64,000 nucleotides of DNA from Stenotrophomonas sp. ESTM1D_MKCIP4_1 (GCF_003086895.1 NZ_CP026004.1:2516731-2580730), one strand, 5' to 3'; shown: positions 1 through 8,239, counted from the first letter of the stretch. A program made the numbers and translations. Notes: generated by a model from the sequence alone, not told the origin.

Positions 1-836
1 AGCGCCTGGGCCTGAGCCGCGCGGTGGTCAGCTTCAACCTGAAGCGGCTGGAGCAGGAGCTGGGCGTGACCCTGCTGCTGCGCAGTACCCGCCACCTGGC
101 GCTGACCGAGGCCGGCGAACGGTTCCTGCAGCACTGCGTGCAGGCACTTGAGGCAGCGCAGGCGGCCATCGATGCCGCGCGCCGCGACCAGCACCAGCTG
201 CAGGGCACGCTGCGCCTGACCACCACGCCGGAGTACGCGCAGCTGCGCCTGATCCCGGCGCTGGAGGCATTCCGCGCACGGCATCCGGCGCTGCAGCTGC
301 ATCTGTCCACGTCGCCAGCACCGGCCGACCTGATTCCCGAGCGCTTCGACCTGGCCATCCGCCTTGGCCGGCTGGCGGATTCAGGCCTGCACGCCAGCGA
401 GCTGGAACGCCACCCGCTGTGCGCGGTGGCGGCGCCTTCACTGCTGGCACGCCTGCCCTCTGCCGATGCGGCCGATGATCCCGTGCAGCTGGGCAGCCTG
501 CCCCGCCTGGGCTATCCACGCCTGACCGATGTGCCGGTGGTTGCGCCCGATGGCAGCGACGCGTTGTTTGCCACCAATCCGGGAAATGCCGTGGTGCGCG
601 TGGACGGCGCCAGCAGCCTGCGCGCCTTCGCTCTGGCCGGTGCCGGAGTGACCGTGCTGCCGCGCTGGCTGATCGAGGACGACCTGGCCCTGGATCGCCT
701 GCGGCAGGTGCTGCGCCAGCACCGTTTCCCGCAGCAGAGCGTGTACTCGGTCTACCCGCACAGTACGCAGCCCTCGCCGAAGGTGCGGCAGTTGATCGAT
801 TTCCTGCGGGGTTGGTTTGGCGGCACACCCGGCTGA
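1..836 (+). CDS. LysR-family transcriptional regulator, 5' end outside window
   Basis: The frame is open from the first bases of the window, so the true start lies upstream and perhaps 25-30 residues are missing. The visible protein begins inside the winged HTH (LSRAVVSFNLKRLE, then TEAGERF), followed by a periplasmic-binding-like effector domain (LRLTTTPEYAQLRLIPALEAF). The C-terminus, PKVRQLIDFLRGWF, is typical of the CrgA-type LysR subgroup. Such proteins are cytoplasmic DNA-binding regulators that usually control a divergent neighbour, which here would be outside the window. Target and inducer cannot be read from the sequence. It converges with the GH3 gene. Confidence 0.9.
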   Translation, partial: RLGLSRAVVSFNLKRLEQELGVTLLLRSTRHLALTEAGERFLQHCVQALEAAQAAIDAARRDQHQLQGTLRLTTTPEYAQLRLIPALEAFRARHPALQLHLSTSPAPADLIPERFDLAIRLGRLADSGLHASELERHPLCAVAAPSLLARLPSADAADDPVQLGSLPRLGYPRLTDVPVVAPDGSDALFATNPGNAVVRVDGASSLRAFALAGAGVTVLPRWLIEDDLALDRLRQVLRQHRFPQQSVYSVYPHSTQPSPKVRQLIDFLRGWFGGTPG

Positions 837-917
837 TGACGGCGGACGCCGGGCGCAGCGGCCACATTCCGGTAGCGCCGGGCCGTGCCCGGCGAGCGCA
901 GCGGCAATCCACAAACA

Positions 918-943
918 GACACGGCCCCTTCCGGGGCCGTGTC
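918..943 (-). terminator. Hairpin terminator after the GH3 gene
   Basis: A 10-11 bp GC-rich stem (GACACGGCCCC / GGGGCCGTGTC) with a TTCC loop lies between two convergent genes. On the minus strand it is followed by a modestly T-rich stretch (CTGTTTGTGG), so it suits the GH3 gene best; it may act on both strands. Confidence 0.65.
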
Positions 944-967
944 CTCAGGCATCAACAATCCGCAGTT

Positions 968-3763
968 TCAGCGCAGCACCTGCTCCACCAGCTGCACATC
1001 CACGCCCTGCAGCGGTTCGGCAGCGTTGCGCGACAGCTGCACCTGGTAGGTACCGCCATCAATCTTCCAGTGGCGGGCCTGCGCATCGTAGTGGGCCAGC
1101 GTCTTCGGCTCGGCTTCAATGCGGATGCGGCGCTGTTCGCCCGGCTGCAGCTGCACCTTGTCATAGCCGATCAGGCGGATCGGCGTCGTGCTGCCGGCCG
1201 GCAGCTTCAGGTACAGCTGGGCCACATCAGCACCGGCACGCTTGCCGGTGTTGCGGATGTCCACGCTGGCGACCAGGCGCGAGCCTTCCACGCTCACCTT
1301 CAGGTTTTCATAGGCGAACGAGGTGTAGGACAGGCCGTGGCCGAAGGCGAAGGTGGGGGTCAGGCCCTTGGCCGCCATCCACTTGTAGCCGACGTTGGCG
1401 CCTTCGATATCGAAATCGAACACATCACCGAATTCCTTCTTCGGCTTGAAGCCCAGCCCGTCGATGTGCGGACGCGGCAGCTGCGATTCGTCCACCACCC
1501 AGGTCACCGGCAGGCGGCCGGACGGGTTGGCCTGGCCGGTGAGCAGCGCGGCGATGCCTTCGCCACCACGGATGCCCGGGTACCAGGCCTGCAGCATCGC
1601 CGGCACCTGTGCCAGCCACGGGGTGCGCACCGGGCCGTTGGTTTCCAGCACCAGCACGGTCTTCGGGTTGGCCTTGGCCACCGCCGAGATCAGCGCGTCC
1701 TGGTTGTCGGGCAGCTGCATGTCCGGCAGGTCCACCGATTCGGCCGCCCACTGGGTGGCGAACACGATGGCCACGTCGGCCTGCGCCGCGGCCTTGGCCG
1801 CCGCAGCGGCGTTGGTGCCGTCCACGTACTCGATGGTCGCGTCCGGACGCGCTGCGCGCAGCGATTCCAGCGGCGAGGACGGGTGGAAGATCACCGGGCC
1901 CGGCCAGGTCGTCGGCATCACGCCCGGCACCGCGTTGGTGCCCTTGGCGGTCACGCCCACCATCGACGAACCACCGCCACCGATCACGCCCTTGTCGGCA
2001 TGGCCGCCGATGATGACGATGCGCTTCACGCTGTCAGCCAGCGGCAGCAGGTTGCCTTCATTACGCAGCAGCACGCTGCCCTCTTCCACCGTGCGCTGGG
2101 CAACAGCGTAGCCGGCTTCGGCATCCACCTTCTGGTGCTGCGGCGGGTTGTCGAAGTTGCCGTGCAGGAACATCGTGCGCAGGATGCGCGCGACCATGTC
2201 GTTCAGGCGCGCCTGCGGCACCACGCCGCCATGCACGGCCAGGCGCAGCGGTTCGTCGAAGAACACCGCCGCGTCGAACACTTCACCGGCCGACTGCTGG
2301 TCCAGGCCGGCCAGCGCCGCCTTCGAGCCACTGTGCACGCCGCCCCAGTCGGACATCACGAAACCGGGGAACTTCCATTCCTGCTTCAGCACCTGGTTCA
2401 TCAGGTAGCCGTTCTCGCAGCCGTAGGTGCCGTTGATCTTGTTGTACGAGCACATCGCCACGCCCGGGCGGCCTGCGTCCAGCGCGATCTCGAAGGCCAG
2501 CAGATCCGATTCGTGCATCGCCTGTTCGCCGATGCGCACATCGTGGAAGTTGCGGCGGGTCTCCATGTCGTTCAGCGCGAAGTGCTTCATCGAGGAGATC
2601 ACGTGCTGGCTCTGCACGCCCTGGATGAGCGCACCGACCATCGAACCGGCCAGCAGGGGATCTTCGCCGGCATACTCGAAATTGCGACCGTTGCGCGGGT
2701 CACGCTGCAGGTTGACGCTGCCCGACAGCAGGATGTTGAAGCGCTGCTGCCATGCCTCGCGGCCCATGGTCGCACCGCCTGCGAACGCCACTTCCCGGTT
2801 CCAACTGGACGCGGTGGACGGGCCGGACGGCATGGCGGTGGCGAAGTCGCCCGGGCGGATGCCACCCGGATTGGTGACACCCACGCCGGCGTCGGCCGAC
2901 TGCTGCGACGGAATGCCCAGGCGCGGCACCGCCGGCACGAAACCGGCCGAACCCACCGCACCTTCCGGCAGCGGACCGCCATCCTTGCCCAGCCCGAAGT
3001 AGCTGTGCAGCATCTGGAACTTCTCGTCCTCGGTCATCGCCTTCAGCAGCAGGGCGGCGCGCGCATCGGCGTTGAGGGTGGTGTCCATCCATGGCTGCTC
3101 GCCGCCCCTGTCGGCCACGTAGGCCAGGGTCAGCAGGGTCGCGCGCAGGGTGCTGCCATCAATCTTGAACGGCGCGCTGCTGGCCGCCTGGAAGCCATCG
3201 CTGAAGTAGCTGGCATCGGCTTCCAGGGCCACGCGGGCCGGGTCGAAGCCGGCCGCCTTGGCCGACTCACCGGCCACAGCGCCCAGCAGCACCGCCGGTG
3301 CGCCCAGGCGTGAACGGGTGACCAGGGCGGGCAGGCGGGCGGCGCCCGCGCCGGCATCGGTGTACAGCGCCACGGTGTGGCGGCCGTCGTCCAGGCGCAG
3401 GTAGTTCAGGCCCGGCTGGTCGGGGCCGGATTCGGCGGCGATCGGCAGGCGGGTCAGCACGGCCTGGCCCTGCTGGGTCTGGCCATCATCCTTGCCGGCG
3501 GCGATGAAGCGGTATTCGTAGCCCAGGCCGTCGGCCAGCAGCTGCAGCGGGTCGACCTGGCCGATGCCGCGCTGCACCTGGCGCACGCTGACCGCGTCCA
3601 CCTTCAGGGATTTCAGCTGGGCAGCCAGGGCGGGGATTGCATCCTGGGTCGGTGCCTGTTCCAGGGTCAGCACGGTGAAGGCGGCCGTGTCGGCCCAGGC
3701 CGGGGCGGCCAGCGCGGCAGACAGCGCAAGGGACAGGGCAAGCGGCTTTGTAAACGTTTTCAT
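968..3763 (-). CDS. Secreted glycoside hydrolase family 3 beta-glucosidase with a degenerate EEP-like N-terminal domain
   Basis: Predicted 931 aa. The chosen ATG (3763) opens directly on a signal peptide, MKTFTKPLALSLALSAALAA, with PAWA as cleavage region; the frame extends 23 codons further upstream without one. GH3 N-domain at about 225-500 with KHFALND (393-399) and the nucleophile motif VMSDW (Asp472); GH3 C-domain at about 560-800; fibronectin III-like domain at about 830-925. It should hydrolyse beta-linked glucosides or related oligosaccharides in the periplasm. Residues 28-215 are extra for GH3: LKVDAVSVRQV and QAVLTRLPI look like an endonuclease/exonuclease/phosphatase fold, but the expected catalytic Glu, GDFN and His residues are replaced. 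The exact sugar substrate is unknown. Confidence 0.92.
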   Translation of the reverse strand: MKTFTKPLALSLALSAALAAPAWADTAAFTVLTLEQAPTQDAIPALAAQLKSLKVDAVSVRQVQRGIGQVDPLQLLADGLGYEYRFIAAGKDDGQTQQGQAVLTRLPIAAESGPDQPGLNYLRLDDGRHTVALYTDAGAGAARLPALVTRSRLGAPAVLLGAVAGESAKAAGFDPARVALEADASYFSDGFQAASSAPFKIDGSTLRATLLTLAYVADRGGEQPWMDTTLNADARAALLLKAMTEDEKFQMLHSYFGLGKDGGPLPEGAVGSAGFVPAVPRLGIPSQQSADAGVGVTNPGGIRPGDFATAMPSGPSTASSWNREVAFAGGATMGREAWQQRFNILLSGSVNLQRDPRNGRNFEYAGEDPLLAGSMVGALIQGVQSQHVISSMKHFALNDMETRRNFHDVRIGEQAMHESDLLAFEIALDAGRPGVAMCSYNKINGTYGCENGYLMNQVLKQEWKFPGFVMSDWGGVHSGSKAALAGLDQQSAGEVFDAAVFFDEPLRLAVHGGVVPQARLNDMVARILRTMFLHGNFDNPPQHQKVDAEAGYAVAQRTVEEGSVLLRNEGNLLPLADSVKRIVIIGGHADKGVIGGGGSSMVGVTAKGTNAVPGVMPTTWPGPVIFHPSSPLESLRAARPDATIEYVDGTNAAAAAKAAAQADVAIVFATQWAAESVDLPDMQLPDNQDALISAVAKANPKTVLVLETNGPVRTPWLAQVPAMLQAWYPGIRGGEGIAALLTGQANPSGRLPVTWVVDESQLPRPHIDGLGFKPKKEFGDVFDFDIEGANVGYKWMAAKGLTPTFAFGHGLSYTSFAYENLKVSVEGSRLVASVDIRNTGKRAGADVAQLYLKLPAGSTTPIRLIGYDKVQLQPGEQRRIRIEAEPKTLAHYDAQARHWKIDGGTYQVQLSRNAAEPLQGVDVQLVEQVLR
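3749..3762. promoter_or_regulatory. LacI-type palindrome overlapping the GH3 start codon
   Basis: TGTAAACGTTTTCA is a near-perfect 14-bp palindrome with a central CG, the shape of LacI/GalR-family operators. On the minus strand it includes the GH3 initiation codon (ATGAAAACGTTTACA). Because it also encodes residues 1-5 it could be coincidental. No LacI-family gene is in the window. Confidence 0.3.
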
Positions 3764-4097
3764 CGGCGGGCGTAATTCCGTTGCCAAGGCAATCGGTCCA
3801 GGGAAAGTGCCGCCGAAGGGTGCAGCGTTCATGCCGCGCGGGCGTTGCCAGGCAACACACCGCGGGCCAGGGGACGGACCGGTCTGCGCTCGGGACCCTC
3901 CTCCCGGCGTGACAACCTGCCTGCCCGGGCCGCATAGCGACCCATCTTGTTAAGATTGTGCGAGGGCATTGATGGCTGTCAACAGGACCTAAGTCACAGG
4001 CCACTGCGACGGCATGGTTATCAGGCCATCACCGGCGGTCATCAGCGGGCCGCAGGGGCGTACCGATAATGGGAGTCCCCGGCGATGGACCGAGCCC
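3764..4097. other. Gene-free divergent promoter region between GH3 and VOC genes
   Basis: This 334-bp stretch separates two divergent genes and must carry both promoters. I see no convincing -35/-10 pair for either and no repeat element. Short frames crossing it lack ribosome-binding sites and family features. Confidence 0.6.
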
Positions 4098-4532
4098 ATG
4101 AACGTACACCGCACTTTCGACCACCTCTGGCGCGACCGCTGTGATACTTCCAGCCAGCGCAGCCCGCGTGTGCTGATCCGCGTGTTCGTCACCCCCGGCG
4201 GACTGGAGCGCAGCGTCGCGTTCTACGAGCAGCTGCAGGGCGTAGTGGCCGATGCCGGCTTTCCGTTCCCCGATGCCGGCCTGCGCCTGGCCATGGTCGG
4301 CGCCTTCCTGCTGATCGAAGGCAGCGATGATGCGCTGGCGCCGTTCACCTCCACCACCGGCACCCTGCTGGTCGACGATGTCCGGCCGTACCACGACCGG
4401 CTGGTGGCCGCCGGCGCCGAGATCATCTTCCCGCTGCAGGTCGTGCCCACGGGCGCGGCATTCAATGCCGTGCACCCCGATGGCACCGTGGTCGAATACG
4501 TGCACCACCGCCCGGACCCGCACGGCCGGTGA
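4098..4532 (+). CDS. VOC (glyoxalase/bleomycin-resistance) superfamily protein
   Basis: Predicted 144 aa, one or two short VOC modules: LIRVFVTPGGLERSVAFYEQL at the start and AAFNAVHPDGTVVEYVHH at the end, the latter giving the usual C-terminal metal-ligand Glu region. The family includes glyoxalase I, dioxygenases and drug-sequestering proteins; substrate cannot be assigned. The start at MNVHRTF was preferred over the upstream in-frame ATG at 4014 because the domain begins about 20 residues later. It stands alone, with a repeat cluster immediately downstream. Confidence 0.75.
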   Translation: MNVHRTFDHLWRDRCDTSSQRSPRVLIRVFVTPGGLERSVAFYEQLQGVVADAGFPFPDAGLRLAMVGAFLLIEGSDDALAPFTSTTGTLLVDDVRPYHDRLVAAGAEIIFPLQVVPTGAAFNAVHPDGTVVEYVHHRPDPHGR

Positions 4533-4564
4533 CGGGACAGCCAGGCGGCCGCCCGGCACCCGCT

Positions 4565-4588
4565 AACGTCAACGTCAACGTCAACGTC
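4565..4588 (+). repeat. Four tandem AACGTC hexamers
   Basis: Four perfect copies of AACGTC lie just before the long palindrome at 4611. A degenerate form of the same tract (AACATCAACGTCTACGTC...) lies at the same side of the copy at 52036, so the tract seems to belong to the repeated module. Confidence 0.8.
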
Positions 4589-4610
4589 AAAAGCCTGCAT
4601 TCCGTGGGTT

Positions 4611-4712
4611 GGCGGGGTGGGTCCGGTTGAGGGGGACGGCGTAAATACATCCATGTAGCCTCGGTCGCGCCATCCATGGCGCTCACGCCCCCTCAACCGG
4701 ACCCACCCCGCC
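4611..4712 (+). repeat. Long palindromic element, copy 1 (forward)
   Basis: This 102-nt element has outer arms starting GGCGGGGTGGGTCCGGTTGA and ending in their complement CCGGACCCACCCCGCC. Inside are two small hairpins, TAC-ATCCAT-GTA and GGCGC-type stem with the loop ATCCAT (GCGCCATCCATGGCGC), joined by GCCTCGGTCGC. Four further copies occur at 52036, 52489, 60259 and 60622, two of them inverted. Stem bases differ between copies but stay complementary. It may also terminate transcription from the upstream VOC gene. Confidence 0.85.
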
Positions 4713-4850
4713 TTCGATAGTTTCCTGCGAACTGTTGGAACCTGCTGCTGTTGGAACCTGCTGCTGATGGGAGCTGCTGCTGATGGTGGGTGCCTACCGT
4801 TGGTCGGCACGGAGGTCGGATCTCCAGATATTCAAGTCCGATGGAGGTCC

Positions 4851-4876
4851 ATCCACGCATGGCGTGGATCTACAAT
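4851..4876 (+). promoter_or_regulatory. SMAG repeat whose end forms a -10 box for the AraC gene
   Basis: ATCCACGCATGGCGTGGAT is a SMAG-type palindrome ending in CTAC. The CTAC plus the next bases makes TACAAT (4871-4876), a good -10 element 6 nt before the AraC start codon at 4883. If used, the mRNA would be nearly leaderless. The -35 region is weak. Confidence 0.5.
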
Positions 4877-4882
4877 TGCGGC

Positions 4883-5563
4883 ATGCCCCACCCCGCCCTG
4901 CCCTGGAATGGCACCCTGCTGCTGGATGCACACGCCGCCCTGCTGCAGGGCCATGCCGGTGGCAGCGGCACGCACGCACACTACGCCCACCAGCTGCTGG
5001 TCAGCGATGGGGCGCCCTGGCAGGTGGAGATCGACGGCGTGCCGCACCTCGGCCAACGCCTGTGGCTGCCGTCCTTCGTGCCGCATGCCATCCTCTCCGC
5101 GCCGCAGGACGGCTGCACGCTGTTCCTCGAACCGGCCCATGCCGATCTCGAACAGATCCAGCAGCACCTGCACCAGCTGCCCGCCGATATCAGCGTCCTG
5201 CACGAGCGACTGCCGCGGCTGAGCCGCGCGCAGCCGTTGGATCGCCGCGTGCAGGTAGCTCTGGAACGCATCGCCCAGCACCTGCCCGGCCCGGTGCCCG
5301 CCGCCGATATCGCCGGGGCCGCACATCTGTCAACCAGCCAACTGCACCGGCGTTTCCAGTCGGACCTGGCGGTGACCCTGCGTGGCTGGGTGCTGTGGCA
5401 GCGCCTGCGTACCGCACTGGCACACCACCTGCACGGTCACAGCCTGACCGACAGTGCGCACGCCGCAGGCTTCGCCGATCTGGCCCATCTGTCGCGCAGC
5501 CTGCGCCGCATGTTCGGCATCGGCGCGGCACAGCTGCAGGGGCTGCAGCTGCGCGCCACCTGA
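4883..5563 (+). CDS. AraC-family transcriptional regulator
   Basis: Predicted 226 aa. Residues 1-100 resemble a cupin sensor domain (LLQGHAGGSGTHAHYAHQLL, QRLWLPSFVPHAI); residues about 135-225 carry the double HTH (AADIAGAAHLSTSQLHRRFQ, then AHAAGFADLAHLSRSLRRMFG). It is a cytoplasmic DNA-binding regulator with an unknown ligand. The start at MPHPALPW was chosen because it follows the TACAAT element directly and begins the cupin domain; an in-frame ATG at 4790 would place the SMAG repeat inside the gene. It converges on the hydroxylase gene with only 9 bp between stops. Confidence 0.88.
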   Translation: MPHPALPWNGTLLLDAHAALLQGHAGGSGTHAHYAHQLLVSDGAPWQVEIDGVPHLGQRLWLPSFVPHAILSAPQDGCTLFLEPAHADLEQIQQHLHQLPADISVLHERLPRLSRAQPLDRRVQVALERIAQHLPGPVPAADIAGAAHLSTSQLHRRFQSDLAVTLRGWVLWQRLRTALAHHLHGHSLTDSAHAAGFADLAHLSRSLRRMFGIGAAQLQGLQLRAT

Positions 5564-5572
5564 GGCGCATGC

Positions 5573-6460
5573 TCAACGACGGCGCAGGCCTTCAGGCACT
5601 TCAGGCACCTGCCCATGGGGCAGCTCGCGGAACGGCGCCATCAGTTGCCCGGCATAGTCGCGCGGATAATCCGGCTGGCTGCCGATGCCCAGGTCATGTG
5701 CGCCCAAGCGGTAGCCCGGTGCATCGAACGCGGTACCCAGCAGGCGGTCCCAGACGGTCAGGAACAGGCCGAAGTTGACGTCGCCGGCGGTGCCGTAGCG
5801 CATGTGGTGGAAGCGGTGCAGTGGTGCCCAGGCCATCACCCGGCCGAGTACGCCCGGGCGCATATCCACGTTGGAATGCTGCAGCAGCAGCTGGATGGCG
5901 ATGGCAAAGGCCAGCACCGCGGCCACCGGCATCGGCAGGCCCAGCGCCAGCAGCGGCAGCACCCCGCCCACCGCCTCGGCCGCCTGGTGCAGCGGGTGCT
6001 TCATCAGGCCGTTGAAACCGTACATGCGGGTGACGCTGTGGTGCACCGCGTGCAGCCGCCACAACCAGCCGATGCGATGGCTGGCGTAGTGCACCAGGGT
6101 GATGCCGAGATCGGCGGCGATGATGGCCACCAGCACCTGCAGCGCGAACGGCCACTGCTGCGGCCACGCCTGCCACGGAATGATCGCCGCCAGCAGCGGC
6201 ACGGCCGTGATCGACAGCAGGTTCAGGCCTTCGTTGACCAGTGCATGCAGGGTGTCGCGCACGCGATCGTCGTGGTCATGGTTGAACGACGGATCGTACG
6301 GCCAGAGGCGTTCGGCCATGAAGGACACGGCAATGGCGAGGGCCAGCAGGGCCAGCAGCCACAGCGGGTCGCCGTGGTGGTGGCCGACCCAGGCGATGGC
6401 GGCGGCGAGGAAACCGAACAGGAACAGCGGAGCGTACAGGCGGAGGATCCAGAGCTTCAT
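5573..6460 (-). CDS. Sterol desaturase / fatty acid hydroxylase-family membrane protein
   Basis: Predicted 295 aa integral membrane protein of the di-iron hydroxylase superfamily (PF04116). The three histidine clusters are visible: HYASHR, HAVHHS and HRFHH, plus HSN, which together bind the non-haem di-iron centre. Four to five hydrophobic segments flank them (WILRLYAPLFLFGFLAAAIAWV near the N-terminus, then VLVAIIAADLGITLV). Members hydroxylate or desaturate lipids in the inner membrane; the substrate is not predictable. Start taken at MKLWILRLY, which opens on the first membrane segment; 29 upstream in-frame codons are basic and unlike the family. Divergent from a LysR gene. Confidence 0.88.
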   Translation of the reverse strand: MKLWILRLYAPLFLFGFLAAAIAWVGHHHGDPLWLLALLALAIAVSFMAERLWPYDPSFNHDHDDRVRDTLHALVNEGLNLLSITAVPLLAAIIPWQAWPQQWPFALQVLVAIIAADLGITLVHYASHRIGWLWRLHAVHHSVTRMYGFNGLMKHPLHQAAEAVGGVLPLLALGLPMPVAAVLAFAIAIQLLLQHSNVDMRPGVLGRVMAWAPLHRFHHMRYGTAGDVNFGLFLTVWDRLLGTAFDAPGYRLGAHDLGIGSQPDYPRDYAGQLMAPFRELPHGQVPEVPEGLRRR

Positions 6461-6544
6461 GGGCAACCCGAAATATGAAGGGCCTGCAGGGTGGCGCCGC
6501 GCTCGGCTGGCTGGCTTGAACAAACGACGCAACCGCGTGGTGGG

Positions 6545-6563
6545 CATGACGTGGATCTACAAT
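6545..6563 (+). promoter_or_regulatory. SMAG half-repeat ending in a -10 box before the LysR gene
   Basis: CATGACGTGGATCTAC followed by AAT gives TACAAT at 6558-6563, in the same arrangement as at 4871 upstream of the AraC gene. The LysR start codon lies 27 nt further on. The -35 region is not obvious. Confidence 0.45.
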
Positions 6564-6590
6564 GGCGGTTTCTTCGCGCCCGGGACCGGC

Positions 6591-7496
6591 ATGGACTCCT
6601 TCAACCTGATGCGCGCTTTCCGTCGCATCGTCGAGCGCGGCGGGCTGGCCCGCGCCGCCGAGGACCTGGGCATGTCATCGGCCGGGTTGAGCAAGCAACT
6701 GCGCGCGCTGGAAACGCACCTGGGCGTGGTCCTGCTGCAACGGACCACGCGGCGCATGAGCCTGACCGAGACGGGCCATACCTACTACCGCGAGTGCTGC
6801 CGCCTGCTCGACGAACTGGACGCACTGGAACGCGGCATTGCCGAACAGCGTGGCGAGGTGGCGGGGCGGCTGCGCGTAAATGCGCCGCAGTCCTTTGCCT
6901 TGAGCACACTGTCGCCGTTGCTGCCGCGCTTCCTGCAGCAGCATCCGAAGGTGTCGCTGGACCTGGTGATGGAAGACCGCCTGCTCGATGCCGTCGGCGA
7001 AGGCTTCGATGTGTCGCTGCGGCTGCGTGCCGAGCTGGATGACTCGCGGCTGGTGGCACGGCGCCTGGCCTCGCTGCAGCAGGTGCTGTGCGCGGCGCCA
7101 TCCTACCTGCAGCAGCACCCTGCACCCGCAGCGGTGGATGACCTGCAGGCGCACAGCGTGCTGGCCTACAGCCTGTCCGACTCACCCGGCAGCTGGCCGC
7201 TGCTTGGCCCTGATGGCCAGGTGACGATCACCCTGCCGGCTCGCGTCACCGCCAACAACAGCCTGATGCTGCGCGATCTGCTGGTGGCCGGCATGGGCAT
7301 CGGCGCCCTGCCCTCGTTCCTGGCGGCGCCGGCACTGGCCCGTGGCGAACTGCAGCAGGTGCTGCCCGACCACCAGTATCCGCCGCGCTTCGTGCATGCG
7401 GTCTACCCCACCTCGCGCCACCTGCAGCCCAAGGTACGTGCCTTCATCGATTTCCTGCACGCCGAGCTGCCTGGCTGCCCCGGCCTGGATTCGTAA
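6591..7496 (+). CDS. LysR-family transcriptional regulator (CrgA-like)
   Basis: Predicted 301 aa, normal for the family. HTH at residues 1-60 (MDSFNLMRAF, then SSAGLSKQLRALETHLGVVLLQRTTRRMSLTETG) and an effector-binding domain from about 90 (GRLRVNAPQSFALSTLSPLLPRF). The C-terminal HLQPKVRAFIDFLHAEL is typical of the CrgA group. An earlier in-frame ATG at 6546 (MTWIYNGG) exists but lies within the SMAG/promoter region. It sits upstream of and codirectional with the FrnE-like and cyclase genes and is divergent from the hydroxylase, so either could be a target. Confidence 0.92.
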   Translation: MDSFNLMRAFRRIVERGGLARAAEDLGMSSAGLSKQLRALETHLGVVLLQRTTRRMSLTETGHTYYRECCRLLDELDALERGIAEQRGEVAGRLRVNAPQSFALSTLSPLLPRFLQQHPKVSLDLVMEDRLLDAVGEGFDVSLRLRAELDDSRLVARRLASLQQVLCAAPSYLQQHPAPAAVDDLQAHSVLAYSLSDSPGSWPLLGPDGQVTITLPARVTANNSLMLRDLLVAGMGIGALPSFLAAPALARGELQQVLPDHQYPPRFVHAVYPTSRHLQPKVRAFIDFLHAELPGCPGLDS

Positions 7497-7588
7497 CCAC
7501 CAGCGAAAACTGAGCTGCCTGCGGCGTGCTGTTTCAGGCATGCCGCGCTGCCTACTCTGCCGCCTCCCCTCTCACCGATGGCAGGCAG

Positions 7589-8239
7589 ATGTCTTCCGCT
7601 CCTTCCCCCGCAACCGCAGCGCCGGTGGTCGATTTCTTCCACGACGTAGTCTGCGGCTGGTGCTTCGTGCTGGCCCCGCGCCTGCAGCAGGTCTCCGCCG
7701 AACTCGGCATCCAGGTGCGTCATCGCAGCTTCGTGCTGCAGGACTCGCGCGCGCAGATGGTCAAGGTGTTCGGCTCGATGCAGTGCGCCAAGGCAATCAT
7801 CCTGCGCCACTGGACCGACTGCGCCGCGCATGAAGACAGCGCGCGCATCGATATCGAAGGCATGCGCGCACAGGATTTCGAGTATCCCTCCGGCTGGCTC
7901 GGCGCACTGGCCTGCCAGGCCGCAGGGCTGCTGGGCGGCAACGAGGCCCATGGCACGATGTTCGATGCCGTGCAGTGGGCTCACCTGCACCAGCACCGCA
8001 ACATCGGCGATGCCGAGGTGCTGCTGGATATCGCCGAATCGCTGGGCCACCCACGCGGTGCCTTCGCTGGCCACATGCGCAGCGACGAAGTCCGCCAGCG
8101 CGTGCAGTCCGACCGCAGCGAAGCCGCTGCCCTCGGCATCCGCTCCATTCCCACCGTGATCAGCGGCAACGGTCTGCGCCTGCAGACCCTGCCGTTGCCG
8201 CAACTACGCCAGGCCCTGGCCCCTCTGGTCGCGGCCTGA
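7589..8239 (+). CDS. FrnE/DsbA-like thioredoxin-fold oxidoreductase
   Basis: Predicted 216 aa. The thioredoxin-fold active site DVVCGWCF (Cys22, Cys25) is followed by the long helical insert of DSBA-domain proteins (PF01323). The cis-Pro loop is visible as GIRSIPTVI near the C-terminus. No signal peptide, so it is cytoplasmic like FrnE and related polyketide-isomerase homologues rather than periplasmic DsbA. It could reduce or isomerise thiols or handle a small-molecule disulfide. The start at MSSAPSPA was chosen over an upstream in-frame start because the fold begins at residue 12. Only 36 bp separate it from the cyclase gene, suggesting cotranscription. Confidence 0.85.
   Translation: MSSAPSPATAAPVVDFFHDVVCGWCFVLAPRLQQVSAELGIQVRHRSFVLQDSRAQMVKVFGSMQCAKAIILRHWTDCAAHEDSARIDIEGMRAQDFEYPSGWLGALACQAAGLLGGNEAHGTMFDAVQWAHLHQHRNIGDAEVLLDIAESLGHPRGAFAGHMRSDEVRQRVQSDRSEAAALGIRSIPTVISGNGLRLQTLPLPQLRQALAPLVAA

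Noticed and set aside
812..3313. An 833-codon open frame on the plus strand opposite the GH3 gene
   Set aside because: Its product is rich in Arg, His, Gln and Gly with no domain. The opposite strand encodes a clear GH3 enzyme. Long antisense frames are common at this GC content.
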